Part shown: positions 29,007 to 36,776 of the stretch, piece after piece
How positions within the stretch are numbered: position 1 is the first letter of the stretch
Layout of the letters: each line of letters begins with the position of its first letter
Source of the DNA: Shewanella mangrovi
GTDB taxonomy: Bacteria > Pseudomonadota > Gammaproteobacteria > Enterobacterales > Shewanellaceae
Direction of reading: 5' to 3'
Length of the DNA: 64,000 nucleotides
NCBI RefSeq assembly: GCF_000753795.1
Contig: NZ_JPEO01000006.1
Span: 62,001-126,000, forward strand
Notes under the pieces: model-generated
The model's database searches: none
What the model was told of the DNA's origin: nothing
The model's input: the letters and a program-made list of their open reading frames with translations, nothing else
Made by a program: the position numbers and the translations under genes

Positions 29007-29229
29007 TGAACTATAAAACAGGCATTGAAGTCTGTGGCTTAAATCGGAATGTGTAACCTTCAAATTCAGCATGAGTGCACTGAATTTGAAAGTGTCACCG
29101 GGTAATGGCGCCCTATGTATTACGTGTAACCACGCAATACATAGGGCGTTTTTTTATGCCTGAAATTCAAAAAATAAGCCCAGTGCCGCGTAATCCTGTG
29201 CAACTTGACACTTAGTGAGGAACAGCAAC
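29007..29229 (+). ncRNA. structured leader with candidate ANTAR-type antitermination signal
   Basis: From the predicted start the RNA shows four elements. (1) A 6-bp stem ACAGGC/GTCTGT (29018-29035) with hexaloop ATTGAA, having A at loop position 1 and G at position 4. (2) An 11-bp perfect hairpin TTCAAATTCAG/CTGAATTTGAA (29059-29090). (3) GGGT-AATGGC-GCCC (29100-29113), a second hexaloop with A1 and G4. (4) A 13-bp terminator stem (29109-29148) with seven Ts. Element 3 overlaps the terminator's 5' arm. This is the layout of RNAs bound by ANTAR proteins such as NasR. The assignment is inference; the 64-base gap between hexaloops is longer than in examples I know. Confidence 0.5.
29109..29155 (+). 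terminator. intrinsic terminator in the FNT leader
   Basis: CGCCCTATGTATT (29109-29121) pairs perfectly with AATACATAGGGCG (29136-29148), extended inward by CGTG/CACG, then TTTTTTT. No gene lies upstream on this strand and the channel gene starts 75 bases later, so it acts as an attenuator or as the end of a small RNA. Confidence 0.88.
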
Positions 29230-30054
29230 ATGTCTTATTTAGAGCCGAGTGAATTCGTTACCAAAATGGTCGACCAAGGTGAGTCTAAAGTTTATATGTC
29301 TGCCAAAGATACGCTCATCCGTGCCTTTATGGCGGGGGCTATTTTGGCGCTGGCGGCAGTGTTTGCCATCACTGTGGCGATTAAAACTGGCCAACCACTG
29401 TTGGGGGCGGTGCTATTCCCGGTGGGCTTTATCATGCTGTATTTGATGAAGTTTGATCTACTGACTGGCGTGTTCACCTTAGTGCCATTGGCGCTACTGG
29501 ATAAACGGCCGGGGGTGACAGTTAAACAAGTGCTACGCAACTGGGGACTGGTATTTATTGGCAACTTTGCCGGCGCACTTAGCGTCGCCTTTATGATGTC
29601 GTTCATTTTGACCTACGGTTATAACGTCGATGGCGGCGCCATTGCCCACAAGGTGGCAAAAATCGGTGAAGCCCGTACTTTGGGCTACAAAGCGCAAGGG
29701 CTTGATGGTTGGCTAACCATCTTTATTCGCGGCATGTTGTGTAATTGGATGGTGTCGATGGGCGTCGTCGGGGCGATGATCTCCAGTTCTGCCAGCGGCA
29801 AGATGATGGCGATGTGGATGCCGATCATGCTGTTCTTCTTCATGGGCTTTGAACATTCGATTGTGAACATGTTCCTGTTCCCATTCTCGATGATCATGGG
29901 CGGCAACTTTACCTTTATGGAATACATTGTCTGGAATGAAATCCCAACCGCGCTAGGCAACCTAGTCGGCGGTTTTGTACTGGTGGGTTTACCGCTGTAT
30001 TTTACCCATGTGCGTACCAGTCCTGAACGTATTTTGAAGAAACATCAGGCGTAA
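29230..30054 (+). CDS. formate/nitrite transporter family channel
   Basis: A 274-residue FNT-family pentameric channel with six membrane helices. Family marks: KDTLIRAFMAGAILALAAVFAI, LLGAVLFPVGFIMLYLMKFDLLTGVF (L-x-T-G in the omega-loop region), GNFAGALSVAF, LCNWMVSMGVVGAM and MFFMGFEHSIVNMFLFP (central histidine in F-E-H-S-I/V-x-N). Start is ATG 29230 with GAGG upstream. The adjacent fdn operon suggests formate, but the NtrC/sigma-54 leader argues for nitrite import. Sequence alone cannot settle the anion, so no symbol is given. Confidence 0.88.
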   Translation: MSYLEPSEFVTKMVDQGESKVYMSAKDTLIRAFMAGAILALAAVFAITVAIKTGQPLLGAVLFPVGFIMLYLMKFDLLTGVFTLVPLALLDKRPGVTVKQVLRNWGLVFIGNFAGALSVAFMMSFILTYGYNVDGGAIAHKVAKIGEARTLGYKAQGLDGWLTIFIRGMLCNWMVSMGVVGAMISSSASGKMMAMWMPIMLFFFMGFEHSIVNMFLFPFSMIMGGNFTFMEYIVWNEIPTALGNLVGGFVLVGLPLYFTHVRTSPERILKKHQA

Positions 30055-30065
30055 ATTGCCACAAA

Positions 30066-30090
30066 AAAAGACCGCCAAAAGGCGGTCTTT
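30066..30090. terminator. terminator after the FNT channel gene
   Basis: AAAGACCGCC/GGCGGTCTTT stem with AAAA loop and A-run upstream, T-run short downstream; may act on both convergent transcripts. Confidence 0.75.
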
Positions 30091-30109
30091 GCTGTAATAA
30101 CACCTAAAG

Positions 30110-30715
30110 TTAGCGCAATAGCACCAACAAAAATCCAGCGGCCAACATCATCCCTCCGTAACCAAACGCAATATTGCGGTGCTGAGTTTTAAACAGTGCA
30201 TAACAAGCGCTTTCACCAAACACACAACATAGAACGCCCGCTGTTACCAACGGTGCACCAAGGAGTAGCAACTGATGGCCTACATCCACTGATGCTAAGG
30301 GTTCAAGATGAGCAAAACGATAGCCAAAGGCAAAGGCCAAGACGCCCGTTAACGCTATCGCCCCGTGTACCGACCATCGCACATTGCCCGCAATCAACAT
30401 ACCGATCAAAAACACTGCTAATAACATCCCCTCTTCTGCAAATATCATTGCGATGGAGGTGTGTTCGGCGGCAAAGCCACACAGTAACAACACCGAAAAA
30501 GTCAGGGGTAATGCCCACAGTGCTCGACCGCCAATTTGCATCGCCCAAATGCCAACACCCACCATAAACAACACAGTTGCGATGAATTGCCAGTTTGGAA
30601 ATTTGGGCAATTCCGGTGACAGGGATGGTGCTACAGAAAACCATAGCAACAAGGCAATGAACAAAGTAATTGGAAGCCGAAACGGATGGTCGCTGAAAGC
30701 GGAGAAGTTGCGCAT
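30110..30715 (-). CDS. HupE/UreJ-like membrane protein lacking the metal motif
   Basis: A 201-residue protein with six to seven membrane helices. The segment MVGVGIWAMQIGGRALWALP is nearly the HupE/UreJ family core (M-V/L-x-V-G-L-W-A-A-Q-L-G-G-R-A-L-W). The nickel-binding H-P-x-x-G-x-D-H that should precede it is replaced by PNWQFIAT, and the second H-x-H-x-H-G-x-E motif is reduced to GYRFAHLEP. Nickel or cobalt transport is therefore doubtful. Start ATG 30715 has a good SD (GAGG); the frame runs 30 bases further. Confidence 0.65.
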   Translation of the reverse strand: MRNFSAFSDHPFRLPITLFIALLLWFSVAPSLSPELPKFPNWQFIATVLFMVGVGIWAMQIGGRALWALPLTFSVLLLCGFAAEHTSIAMIFAEEGMLLAVFLIGMLIAGNVRWSVHGAIALTGVLAFAFGYRFAHLEPLASVDVGHQLLLLGAPLVTAGVLCCVFGESACYALFKTQHRNIAFGYGGMMLAAGFLLVLLR

Positions 30716-30849
30716 ACATACCTCTTGTTGGCCTGTGATACACAACTACACCTTAGAAGAGTTTGTCGATAACAGATTTGACCTAGTTCAAAAAAAAGAC
30801 AATACCTTTACATGCGAGCAAATACTTTAGTCTTAATTAAGACGGCCGA

Positions 30850-31446
30850 TTAACAATCGCTATTCAGCAGAGACAAACGTTGCTCCCGCGGTTTATGTGG
30901 CGAGCTTTCCCCAGTCGCGACTAACTCACCTCCCTCAAGATGAAACTGAATATCCCCCATCCAATCTAAACGGCCAAGCGGCTTCAGTTGATAGCGTCCA
31001 AGTGGACGCGGACACACTCGTGACACATAGTGATAAGCCGTCCCAAAAGCACCAGGATCTGCGGTGTAGACGTAAAATGGTTGCCCATCTAGTGAAAACT
31101 CTTGATGAAAGTGTTCAAGGTAACCAGCGGTTGGCAGATTTAACATCACCCCAAGCAACACAAAGGGCAGTTGTATGAGGCATAACCCTGTTAATACTGA
31201 GACAGGTATTATTGGTCGTTTCAGCTTTGGCTTGAGGTATGGATATAGGGCTAACAGCACAGTCCCGACAATAAACAACATGCCCAGTTTTAGCAGCAAT
31301 AGATAAGCCCGCGCATAAGCGGTAAACATCGGTGACTGCCAGTTAAGCCCCCAAAGTGTGCCAGGATATAACGACTCCAGTAATGGCAACACCACCAAAC
31401 ACCAGAGCAAAATCCATACGCGATACTTCACCATCCATTGCCACAT
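30850..31446 (-). CDS. membrane protein of unknown function
   Basis: A 198-residue protein with three membrane helices (about residues 8-25, 47-68 and 80-103) and a soluble C-terminal half beginning HFHQEFSLDGQPFYVYTADPGAF, which would lie outside the membrane. It contains no recognised motif. The downstream HupE-like gene is on the same strand 134 bases away. Function not recognised. Confidence 0.6.
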   Translation of the reverse strand: MWQWMVKYRVWILLWCLVVLPLLESLYPGTLWGLNWQSPMFTAYARAYLLLLKLGMLFIVGTVLLALYPYLKPKLKRPIIPVSVLTGLCLIQLPFVLLGVMLNLPTAGYLEHFHQEFSLDGQPFYVYTADPGAFGTAYHYVSRVCPRPLGRYQLKPLGRLDWMGDIQFHLEGGELVATGESSPHKPREQRLSLLNSDC

Positions 31447-31547
31447 AAATTTCTAATCCCTTACATTACCGCCCGCGAGCGTTAGCTACGAAAATCAAAG
31501 GTAACGACTATATCCCAGCCAAGCTGAACCTCGGCATAAATTGCCAT

Positions 31548-31574
31548 GAAAAAAGCCGACAATAATGTCGGCTT
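31548..31574 (-). terminator. terminator downstream of rlhA
   Basis: On the minus strand AGCCGAC/GTCGGCT with a six-base loop is followed by TTTTTT. Confidence 0.85.
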
Positions 31575-31613
31575 GTTCGATGTAATCACAGCTCAGCAAT
31601 GACTCTCTATGCG

Positions 31614-33518
31614 TTACAGGCGATTACTGCCTACCACCATCATTTCGCATTTCTGGCAGTCGAACACCAGCTTCAAGGTATCCTTACCGACTTCAAGTAC
31701 CATAGGTTCCGCTTTAATCCCCGGCGTTTCTTTCGGACACAGGTTAAAGCTGTAGCGTAAACAGTGCTTGGTTATCATCAAGGGCGCATCGTTCAGTACT
31801 TGGTTCTTTTCGTATGCCGCATCAACTTCAATCACGCCATGCTGCTTATAAAACGCTTCCGCTTTATCGTTCAGCACATTACCAAGGAAGTTCAAATGCT
31901 TTTGCGGGAACTGCGCGTCTGCGCTGCGCGGCCATACCGGCGGACGTTGATAATTGTCGATTCGATATTGCTCGAACGCCTCAATCGCTTCACGGCGCAG
32001 CGCATTGAGCTGCCCAGCAGGTACAAACCAAGGCTGTGAGGTGGCAATATCGACCTTGCGGGCGTGATAACGGGTGCCACCCAGCTTGGCCAAACCTTTT
32101 TGCTGTTGGGCAATGGTTTTGTCAGCATCATTGGCTGCTTGCTTGTCGAGCGCACTGGTCAGTTCAATTTGGTGGCCGTGATCGTCTTGAATGCGCACCC
32201 CCAAGCCATTGTCGGTATCAAACAGGGTGATATCCACTTCAATCAAGCGCTTAGAAGATTCTTTGCTGAGAATCGATTCAAAGTCATGGTCAAGGTTACG
32301 GAACAGCTCCATACCCACGCGCAGATCGGCAGGAACATTTCCAGCCAGATACGCCCGCTTACCTTCAGCACGGTTAACGCGCAGCCCACTCAATTTAGCA
32401 TCGGAGTGGATTGCTTTTTCAAAATCGATGGTGAAGTAACATAAGCCGTCGCCATTATGCAGTTGCTCGACTTCGCTCCCCGTGTGATCGACGTCCAACC
32501 AATCTTTACCAATCGCAGTAACTTTACCTGCTGGTTGCCCCAGATACTTAGGGGTGCGGAAGTCGTTTAAGCCACCGTGGCGTTGATTGACAAAGTAGTC
32601 GGTCTTACCACGGTTAAACGTTTTATCTGGATTTGGCACAAAAGTGTATTCGCAGCGGCCATGGGATGCTGCCTGCAGCGATGAATTACGCTCGAGAATT
32701 TTATCCAACTGCTGACGATAATGCGCCGTCACGTTCTTCACGTAACTCACATCTTTTAAGCGACCTTCAATCTTAAATGAGCGAATACCAGCGTTGATCA
32801 GCGCATCTAAGTTATCGGTTTGGTTGTTGTCTTTCAGCGATAGCAGATGTTGGTTTTCGGCCAGCTGCTCACCATCGCGGGTTTTCAGATTACATGGCAA
32901 GCGACACATCTGCGAGCACTCGCCACGGTTGGCAGAACGCTTCGAAAATGCATGGCTTAAGTTACACAAACCTGAGTAGCTGACACACAGCGCACCGTGA
33001 ATAAAGAACTCCAAACGGGTTTTCACCTTGGCGGAGATATCGGCAATTTGCTGCAAGCTAAGCTCGCGCGCCAACACCACCTGCGAGAAGCCCACTTGTT
33101 CTAAAAATGCGACTTTATCTGGAGTGCGGTTATCGGTTTGGGTACTGGCATGCAAGGCAATTGGCGGCAAATCTAGCTGCAGTACGCCCATATCCTGCAC
33201 GATAAGCGCGTCTGCGCCGGCATCATACAGTTGATGAATGAGCGTACTGGCTTGCTCCAGCTCAGCATCAGACATAATGGTATTCAGCGTGACAAACACC
33301 TGCGCGCCATAGCCGTGGGCAAATTCACTCAAACGGGCAATATCACTGACGCTGTTACCAGCGGTTGCTCGTGCGCCAAAGGCTGGGCCACCGATATACA
33401 CAGCATCTGCGCCGTGACGAATGGCTTCAATACCGTAGTCGGCATTTTTGGCTGGCGACAACAATTCCAATTTGTTATCCAGAATGATGTCTTGAGATGG
33501 CGTGTAAATCTGCACCAT
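31614..33518 (-). CDS. rlhA: 23S rRNA C2501 hydroxylation protein RlhA (U32 peptidase-like)
   Basis: A 634-residue U32-family protein closely following E. coli RlhA (YdcP), which is needed for 5-hydroxycytidine at C2501 of 23S rRNA. Shared blocks: LELLSPAKNADYGIEAIRHG, DAVYIGGPAFGARATAGNS, DALIVQDMGVLQLDLPPI, LEFFIHGALCVSYSGLCN, SANRGECSQMCRLPC, SFKIEGRLKDVSYVKN and the C-terminal MITKHCLRYSFNLCPKE ... FDCQKCEM, with cysteines that can hold an Fe-S cluster. Single-gene unit. Confidence 0.92.
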   Translation of the reverse strand: MVQIYTPSQDIILDNKLELLSPAKNADYGIEAIRHGADAVYIGGPAFGARATAGNSVSDIARLSEFAHGYGAQVFVTLNTIMSDAELEQASTLIHQLYDAGADALIVQDMGVLQLDLPPIALHASTQTDNRTPDKVAFLEQVGFSQVVLARELSLQQIADISAKVKTRLEFFIHGALCVSYSGLCNLSHAFSKRSANRGECSQMCRLPCNLKTRDGEQLAENQHLLSLKDNNQTDNLDALINAGIRSFKIEGRLKDVSYVKNVTAHYRQQLDKILERNSSLQAASHGRCEYTFVPNPDKTFNRGKTDYFVNQRHGGLNDFRTPKYLGQPAGKVTAIGKDWLDVDHTGSEVEQLHNGDGLCYFTIDFEKAIHSDAKLSGLRVNRAEGKRAYLAGNVPADLRVGMELFRNLDHDFESILSKESSKRLIEVDITLFDTDNGLGVRIQDDHGHQIELTSALDKQAANDADKTIAQQQKGLAKLGGTRYHARKVDIATSQPWFVPAGQLNALRREAIEAFEQYRIDNYQRPPVWPRSADAQFPQKHLNFLGNVLNDKAEAFYKQHGVIEVDAAYEKNQVLNDAPLMITKHCLRYSFNLCPKETPGIKAEPMVLEVGKDTLKLVFDCQKCEMMVVGSNRL

Positions 33519-33889
33519 GTTGAGAAGCTTCCAATATTAGCGAAGCGCGGATTATAGCAAAAAAGTGCCTAGGTCACAGTATTCAATCAGCACCGTTGCG
33601 CCTTGCAACGAGTGCGACTCTTTTCGCGACAAATCCATCTGCAAACAGCACAACTTAAGCTTGAATTAATAAAAGCACCAATAATCACTATTAATGACAT
33701 TACAACATTGTTTTTAAATAAAAATATCTGGATTATTTATCAAAAAATCTTGCTTACTACAGGTCAAAACCGCTAGTTAGCTAGCAGTTTTGCTGCACTA
33801 ATTTTGATTTTACAGTGAGTATCGGTAAAGTGTCGCGCGACCGATTCTATCTGCAACGCTGAGTCGCAGCATTCAGCCTGGAAAGAAAT
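33519..33889. promoter_or_regulatory. intergenic region between rlhA and the MFS gene
   Basis: No gene seen in 371 AT-rich bases. An imperfect inverted repeat AAACCGCTAG-TTAG-CTAGCAGTTT (33767-33790, one mismatch) could be an operator for the rightward transporter gene. No confident -35/-10 pair was found. Confidence 0.4.
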
Positions 33890-35431
33890 ATGACAACAAG
33901 TAACCAGTACACAGGTAACGATCTCTCTGAGGTAAAACAGTTGGGTATGTGGGCGTCTATCGTCAGTCTCAGCTACGTCTTTTGGCTTGTCGGCGGCATG
34001 GAGCTGGTCGAGCGTATCGCCTATTACGGCGTGAAAACCAGTTCCGGTTTATATGCTAAAGCGCCCGAGTCTGCAGGCGGCCTAGGCATCAGCCTATCCG
34101 ATTACGGCATCATCGTGTCGGTATGGGCATTTTTGCAAACCTTTGTGCCAGTATTTAGCGGCGGAGTTTCAGACCGTGTTGGCTATAAAGAAACAATCTT
34201 TGCTTCCACCATTATTAAGATTAGTGGTTATCTCTGTATGGCGTGGTTTCCCAACTTTTGGGGATTTTTAGTTGGCGCCATGCTGCTCGCAGGCGGTACG
34301 GGTATCTTTAAACCCGGAATTCAGGGCACATTAGCACTCTCAACCCAACGTAATAACTCGTCTATGGCATGGGGGATTTTCTACCAGGTGGTCAATATTG
34401 GTGGCTTCCTCGGTCCGTTGGTGGCGGTGCATATGCGCCAAATGTCATGGGATAAGGTGTTCTATGCCTGCGCCGCGATTATCTCACTCAACTTCCTGTT
34501 TCTATTGGCCTACAGAGAACCTGGCAAAGAAGCACGTTTAGCCCGTCAAGCCAAAATCAAACGTGGTGAAATCAAACAGGAATTTTTATGGAAAGATGCT
34601 TGGCATGAACTGAGGAAACCTATTGTACTCAACTATATGTTGGTGTTTGCGGGTTTCTGGTTTCTGTTCAATTCGTTGTTTGATGTGTTGCCCATCCACA
34701 TCTCCGAATGGGTCGATACTAGCGTCATCGTCACCGGCCTATTTGGCGAACAAGGCACCTCAAATGGTGTACTGCAATTCTGGCTTGGTTTGAATAACGC
34801 TGGCACTAAGGTGATGCCTGAGGGCATGCTCAACCTCAATGCAGGCATGATTATGACCAGCTGTTTCTTAATCGCCGCTATCACCGCCAAGTATCGCATT
34901 ACCACCGCAATGCTGGTCGGTTGCCTGTTCAGTATCTTTGCCTTTGTACTGATTGGTTTTACCCATGCGGCGTGGTTCATTGTGTTGGCGATTGCCATGT
35001 TTTCACTGGGTGAGATGATGATCAGCCCAAAGAAAAACGAGTTTATGAGTAATATCGCGCCCGAAGGCAAAAAGGCGATGTACTTAGGTTTTGTCATGCT
35101 GCCACAAGGCATAGGTTGGAGTTTAGAAGGCTACTTTGGCCCCAAGCTGTATGAGATGTTTGCCTCAAAAGAGCTGTTCTCCCGCGAATTGCTGGCCGAG
35201 CGTGGCATGCCGCAAAGGCAAATTGAGCAAATCCCACAAGGGGAAGCCTTTACCAGCTTAGTCAGTTTTACTGGCGAGCAGCCAAGAACCTTGACCGAGT
35301 TACTCTATCAAACCCACAACATCGGCTATGCTTGGTACATCATCGCCGCCATCGGCACTTTCTCTGCGGTTGGCATTTATCTCTATGGAAGATGGTTATT
35401 TAAGCTGCAACGGGCACAAATTACGCATTAA
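33890..35431 (+). CDS. MFS transporter, POT/PTR-like
   Basis: A 513-residue major facilitator with about twelve helices. MELVERIAYYGVKTSSGLY carries the E-x-x-E-R-x-x-Y-Y-G helix-1 motif typical of proton-coupled oligopeptide transporters. GGVSDRVGYKETIF is the MFS loop 2-3 motif, and GTGIFKPGIQGTLA corresponds to the POT F-K-P/P-N segment. A long insert lies in the second half (VLPIHISEWVDTSVIV ...). Peptides or related solutes are likely substrates, but this is inferred from motifs. Followed 43 bases later by a chemoreceptor gene. Confidence 0.8.
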   Translation: MTTSNQYTGNDLSEVKQLGMWASIVSLSYVFWLVGGMELVERIAYYGVKTSSGLYAKAPESAGGLGISLSDYGIIVSVWAFLQTFVPVFSGGVSDRVGYKETIFASTIIKISGYLCMAWFPNFWGFLVGAMLLAGGTGIFKPGIQGTLALSTQRNNSSMAWGIFYQVVNIGGFLGPLVAVHMRQMSWDKVFYACAAIISLNFLFLLAYREPGKEARLARQAKIKRGEIKQEFLWKDAWHELRKPIVLNYMLVFAGFWFLFNSLFDVLPIHISEWVDTSVIVTGLFGEQGTSNGVLQFWLGLNNAGTKVMPEGMLNLNAGMIMTSCFLIAAITAKYRITTAMLVGCLFSIFAFVLIGFTHAAWFIVLAIAMFSLGEMMISPKKNEFMSNIAPEGKKAMYLGFVMLPQGIGWSLEGYFGPKLYEMFASKELFSRELLAERGMPQRQIEQIPQGEAFTSLVSFTGEQPRTLTELLYQTHNIGYAWYIIAAIGTFSAVGIYLYGRWLFKLQRAQITH

Positions 35432-35455
35432 AACTACATCTTTTAGCTAATAACC

Positions 35456-35511
35456 CTCCTATGACTAAGACAATGTGCTACATTTTCAAGCATATCTTTT
35501 GGTCATAGGAG
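35456..35511 (+). promoter_or_regulatory. hairpin covering the Shine-Dalgarno of the CZB chemoreceptor gene
   Basis: CTCCTATGAC (35456-35465) and GTCATAGGAG (35502-35511) are a perfect inverted repeat. Pairing continues inward to 35470/35497 with G-U wobbles, for about 15 bp. The 3' arm contains AGGAG (35507-35511), the only good SD for the ATG at 35523. A folded RNA would hide it; alternatively this is a DNA operator. Confidence 0.5.
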
Positions 35512-36611
35512 TGTGGCTAATCATGTGGTTTACTGCTAAATATCGACAGCGGATTAGTTCTTTAGAACAACAACTTGCAAGCCAACAATCTCACCACCAG
35601 CAGCAAATTGCCGAGCTGCATCAAACTATTCAGGAATACGAACAAAACCAACAGACGCAAGCGGCCGCCAGTCACGGCTTTGCAGAAGCAATGGCTTGTC
35701 AAATCATGGGCGGTGAGATGTTGCATTCAACCCGTGAGGCCATGCTCAATAACTCAGAAAATTTGCAGCATGAGAATCAAAATCTGGCGCAAATGAGCGC
35801 GGTATTTGAACAAACCAAACAGGCCGTTATCCACCTCAACAGCCGCGCTAAAGATCTTAATAGCCACTCACAAAAGAGTCGGCAGTCAGTTTCTCAGCTC
35901 AGCGACAGCACCAATAGCATCAGTCGTTTTATTACTGATATTCAGGCGATTTCAGAGCAAACCAACCTGTTGGCATTAAACGCCGCAATTGAAGCTGCAC
36001 GCGCCGGAGAAGCGGGACGCGGCTTTGCCGTCGTTGCTGATGAAGTGCGCAATCTTGCCGCCAAAGCGCATGAAGCCAGCGATCAGATTGAAAGCTTGGT
36101 GAAAGAGATCATGCAACAAGCACAAAATATTCAAGACGTGTCTGGCCATACCTTTGAATGTGCTACCCAAGTTGCCAGCTCATCCGATCAAATCGACTCG
36201 GTGGTGACTCAGGTGCTTAACAACGCAGAAAAAATGCAGCAAGTCATTGGTCATAGTGCCACCATTGCCTTTCTGACCACCACCAAACTTGACCATGCCG
36301 TATGGAAAAACCACATCTATAAGCTGATTGAACAACAAGACATGCATGAAGCAGTCAACACGCATCAACAGTGTCGTTTAGGGGAATGGTATTATCGTGG
36401 TGAAGGCGCCGAGCAATATCAAACTCTGCGCGGCTTTCGCGACTTAGAAGCACCGCACAAATTGGTGCATGAGTCTGGCAGCAAAGCGCTCAGTGCAAGA
36501 CGGAATGGCAATATTGCCGAAATGGTACGGCAACTCAAAACAATGGAAGATGCCAGTTTGCAGGTGGTACAAGCGATAGACCAAGTGATATATCACGCCA
36601 CCCGCGACTAA
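35475..36611 (+). CDS. methyl-accepting chemotaxis protein with C-terminal CZB domain
   Basis: A chemoreceptor of up to 378 residues. From GTG 35475 it has one N-terminal membrane segment (residues 4-20); from ATG 35523 (362 residues) it would be soluble. The start is unsettled: the upstream start has no SD. A coiled coil follows, then the MCP tip [37 protein letters not shown]. The C-terminal ~110 residues are a zinc-binding CZB domain ([11 protein letters not shown] ... CRLGEWYY ... HKLVHESG). CZB domains sense oxidants or zinc and also occur in c-di-GMP enzymes. It has no separate ligand domain. Confidence 0.88.
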   Translation: MLHFQAYLLVIGVWLIMWFTAKYRQRISSLEQQLASQQSHHQQQIAELHQTIQEYEQNQQTQAAASHGFAEAMACQIMGGEMLHSTREAMLNNSENLQHENQNLAQMSAVFEQTKQAVIHLNSRAKDLNSHSQKSRQSVSQLSDSTNSISRFITDIQAISEQTNLLALNAAIEAARAGEAGRGFAVVADEVRNLAAKAHEASDQIESLVKEIMQQAQNIQDVSGHTFECATQVASSSDQIDSVVTQVLNNAEKMQQVIGHSATIAFLTTTKLDHAVWKNHIYKLIEQQDMHEAVNTHQQCRLGEWYYRGEGAEQYQTLRGFRDLEAPHKLVHESGSKALSARRNGNIAEMVRQLKTMEDASLQVVQAIDQVIYHATRD

Positions 36612-36776
36612 TCCGCAAACAGCTACGCGATGGTGATTTACCGAAGCATCATCGCGTTAGTCACTTATTTTCCAAGCGCAGCGACTGAATCTGTTACATC
36701 AAATGTATTTGCGAAATCCTTCAGCTGTACTTTATTTATAAGCTGTGATCGGCAAATAGAAAGTTAAGGACAACAA

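Noticed and set aside
28863-29072. 69-residue leftward frame in the FNT leader region
   Set aside because: It lies across the NtrC-like sites and sigma-54 promoter, has no SD and its composition is not protein-like.
29007-29155. Fluoride, molybdenum-cofactor or similar known riboswitch in the FNT leader
   Set aside because: GGGTAATGGCGCCC recalls part of a fluoride aptamer, but the conserved CUGAUG-type 3' segment and the pseudoknot partner are absent, and nothing fits a Moco aptamer. Sigma-54/NtrC sites and A1/G4 hexaloops fit an ANTAR target better.
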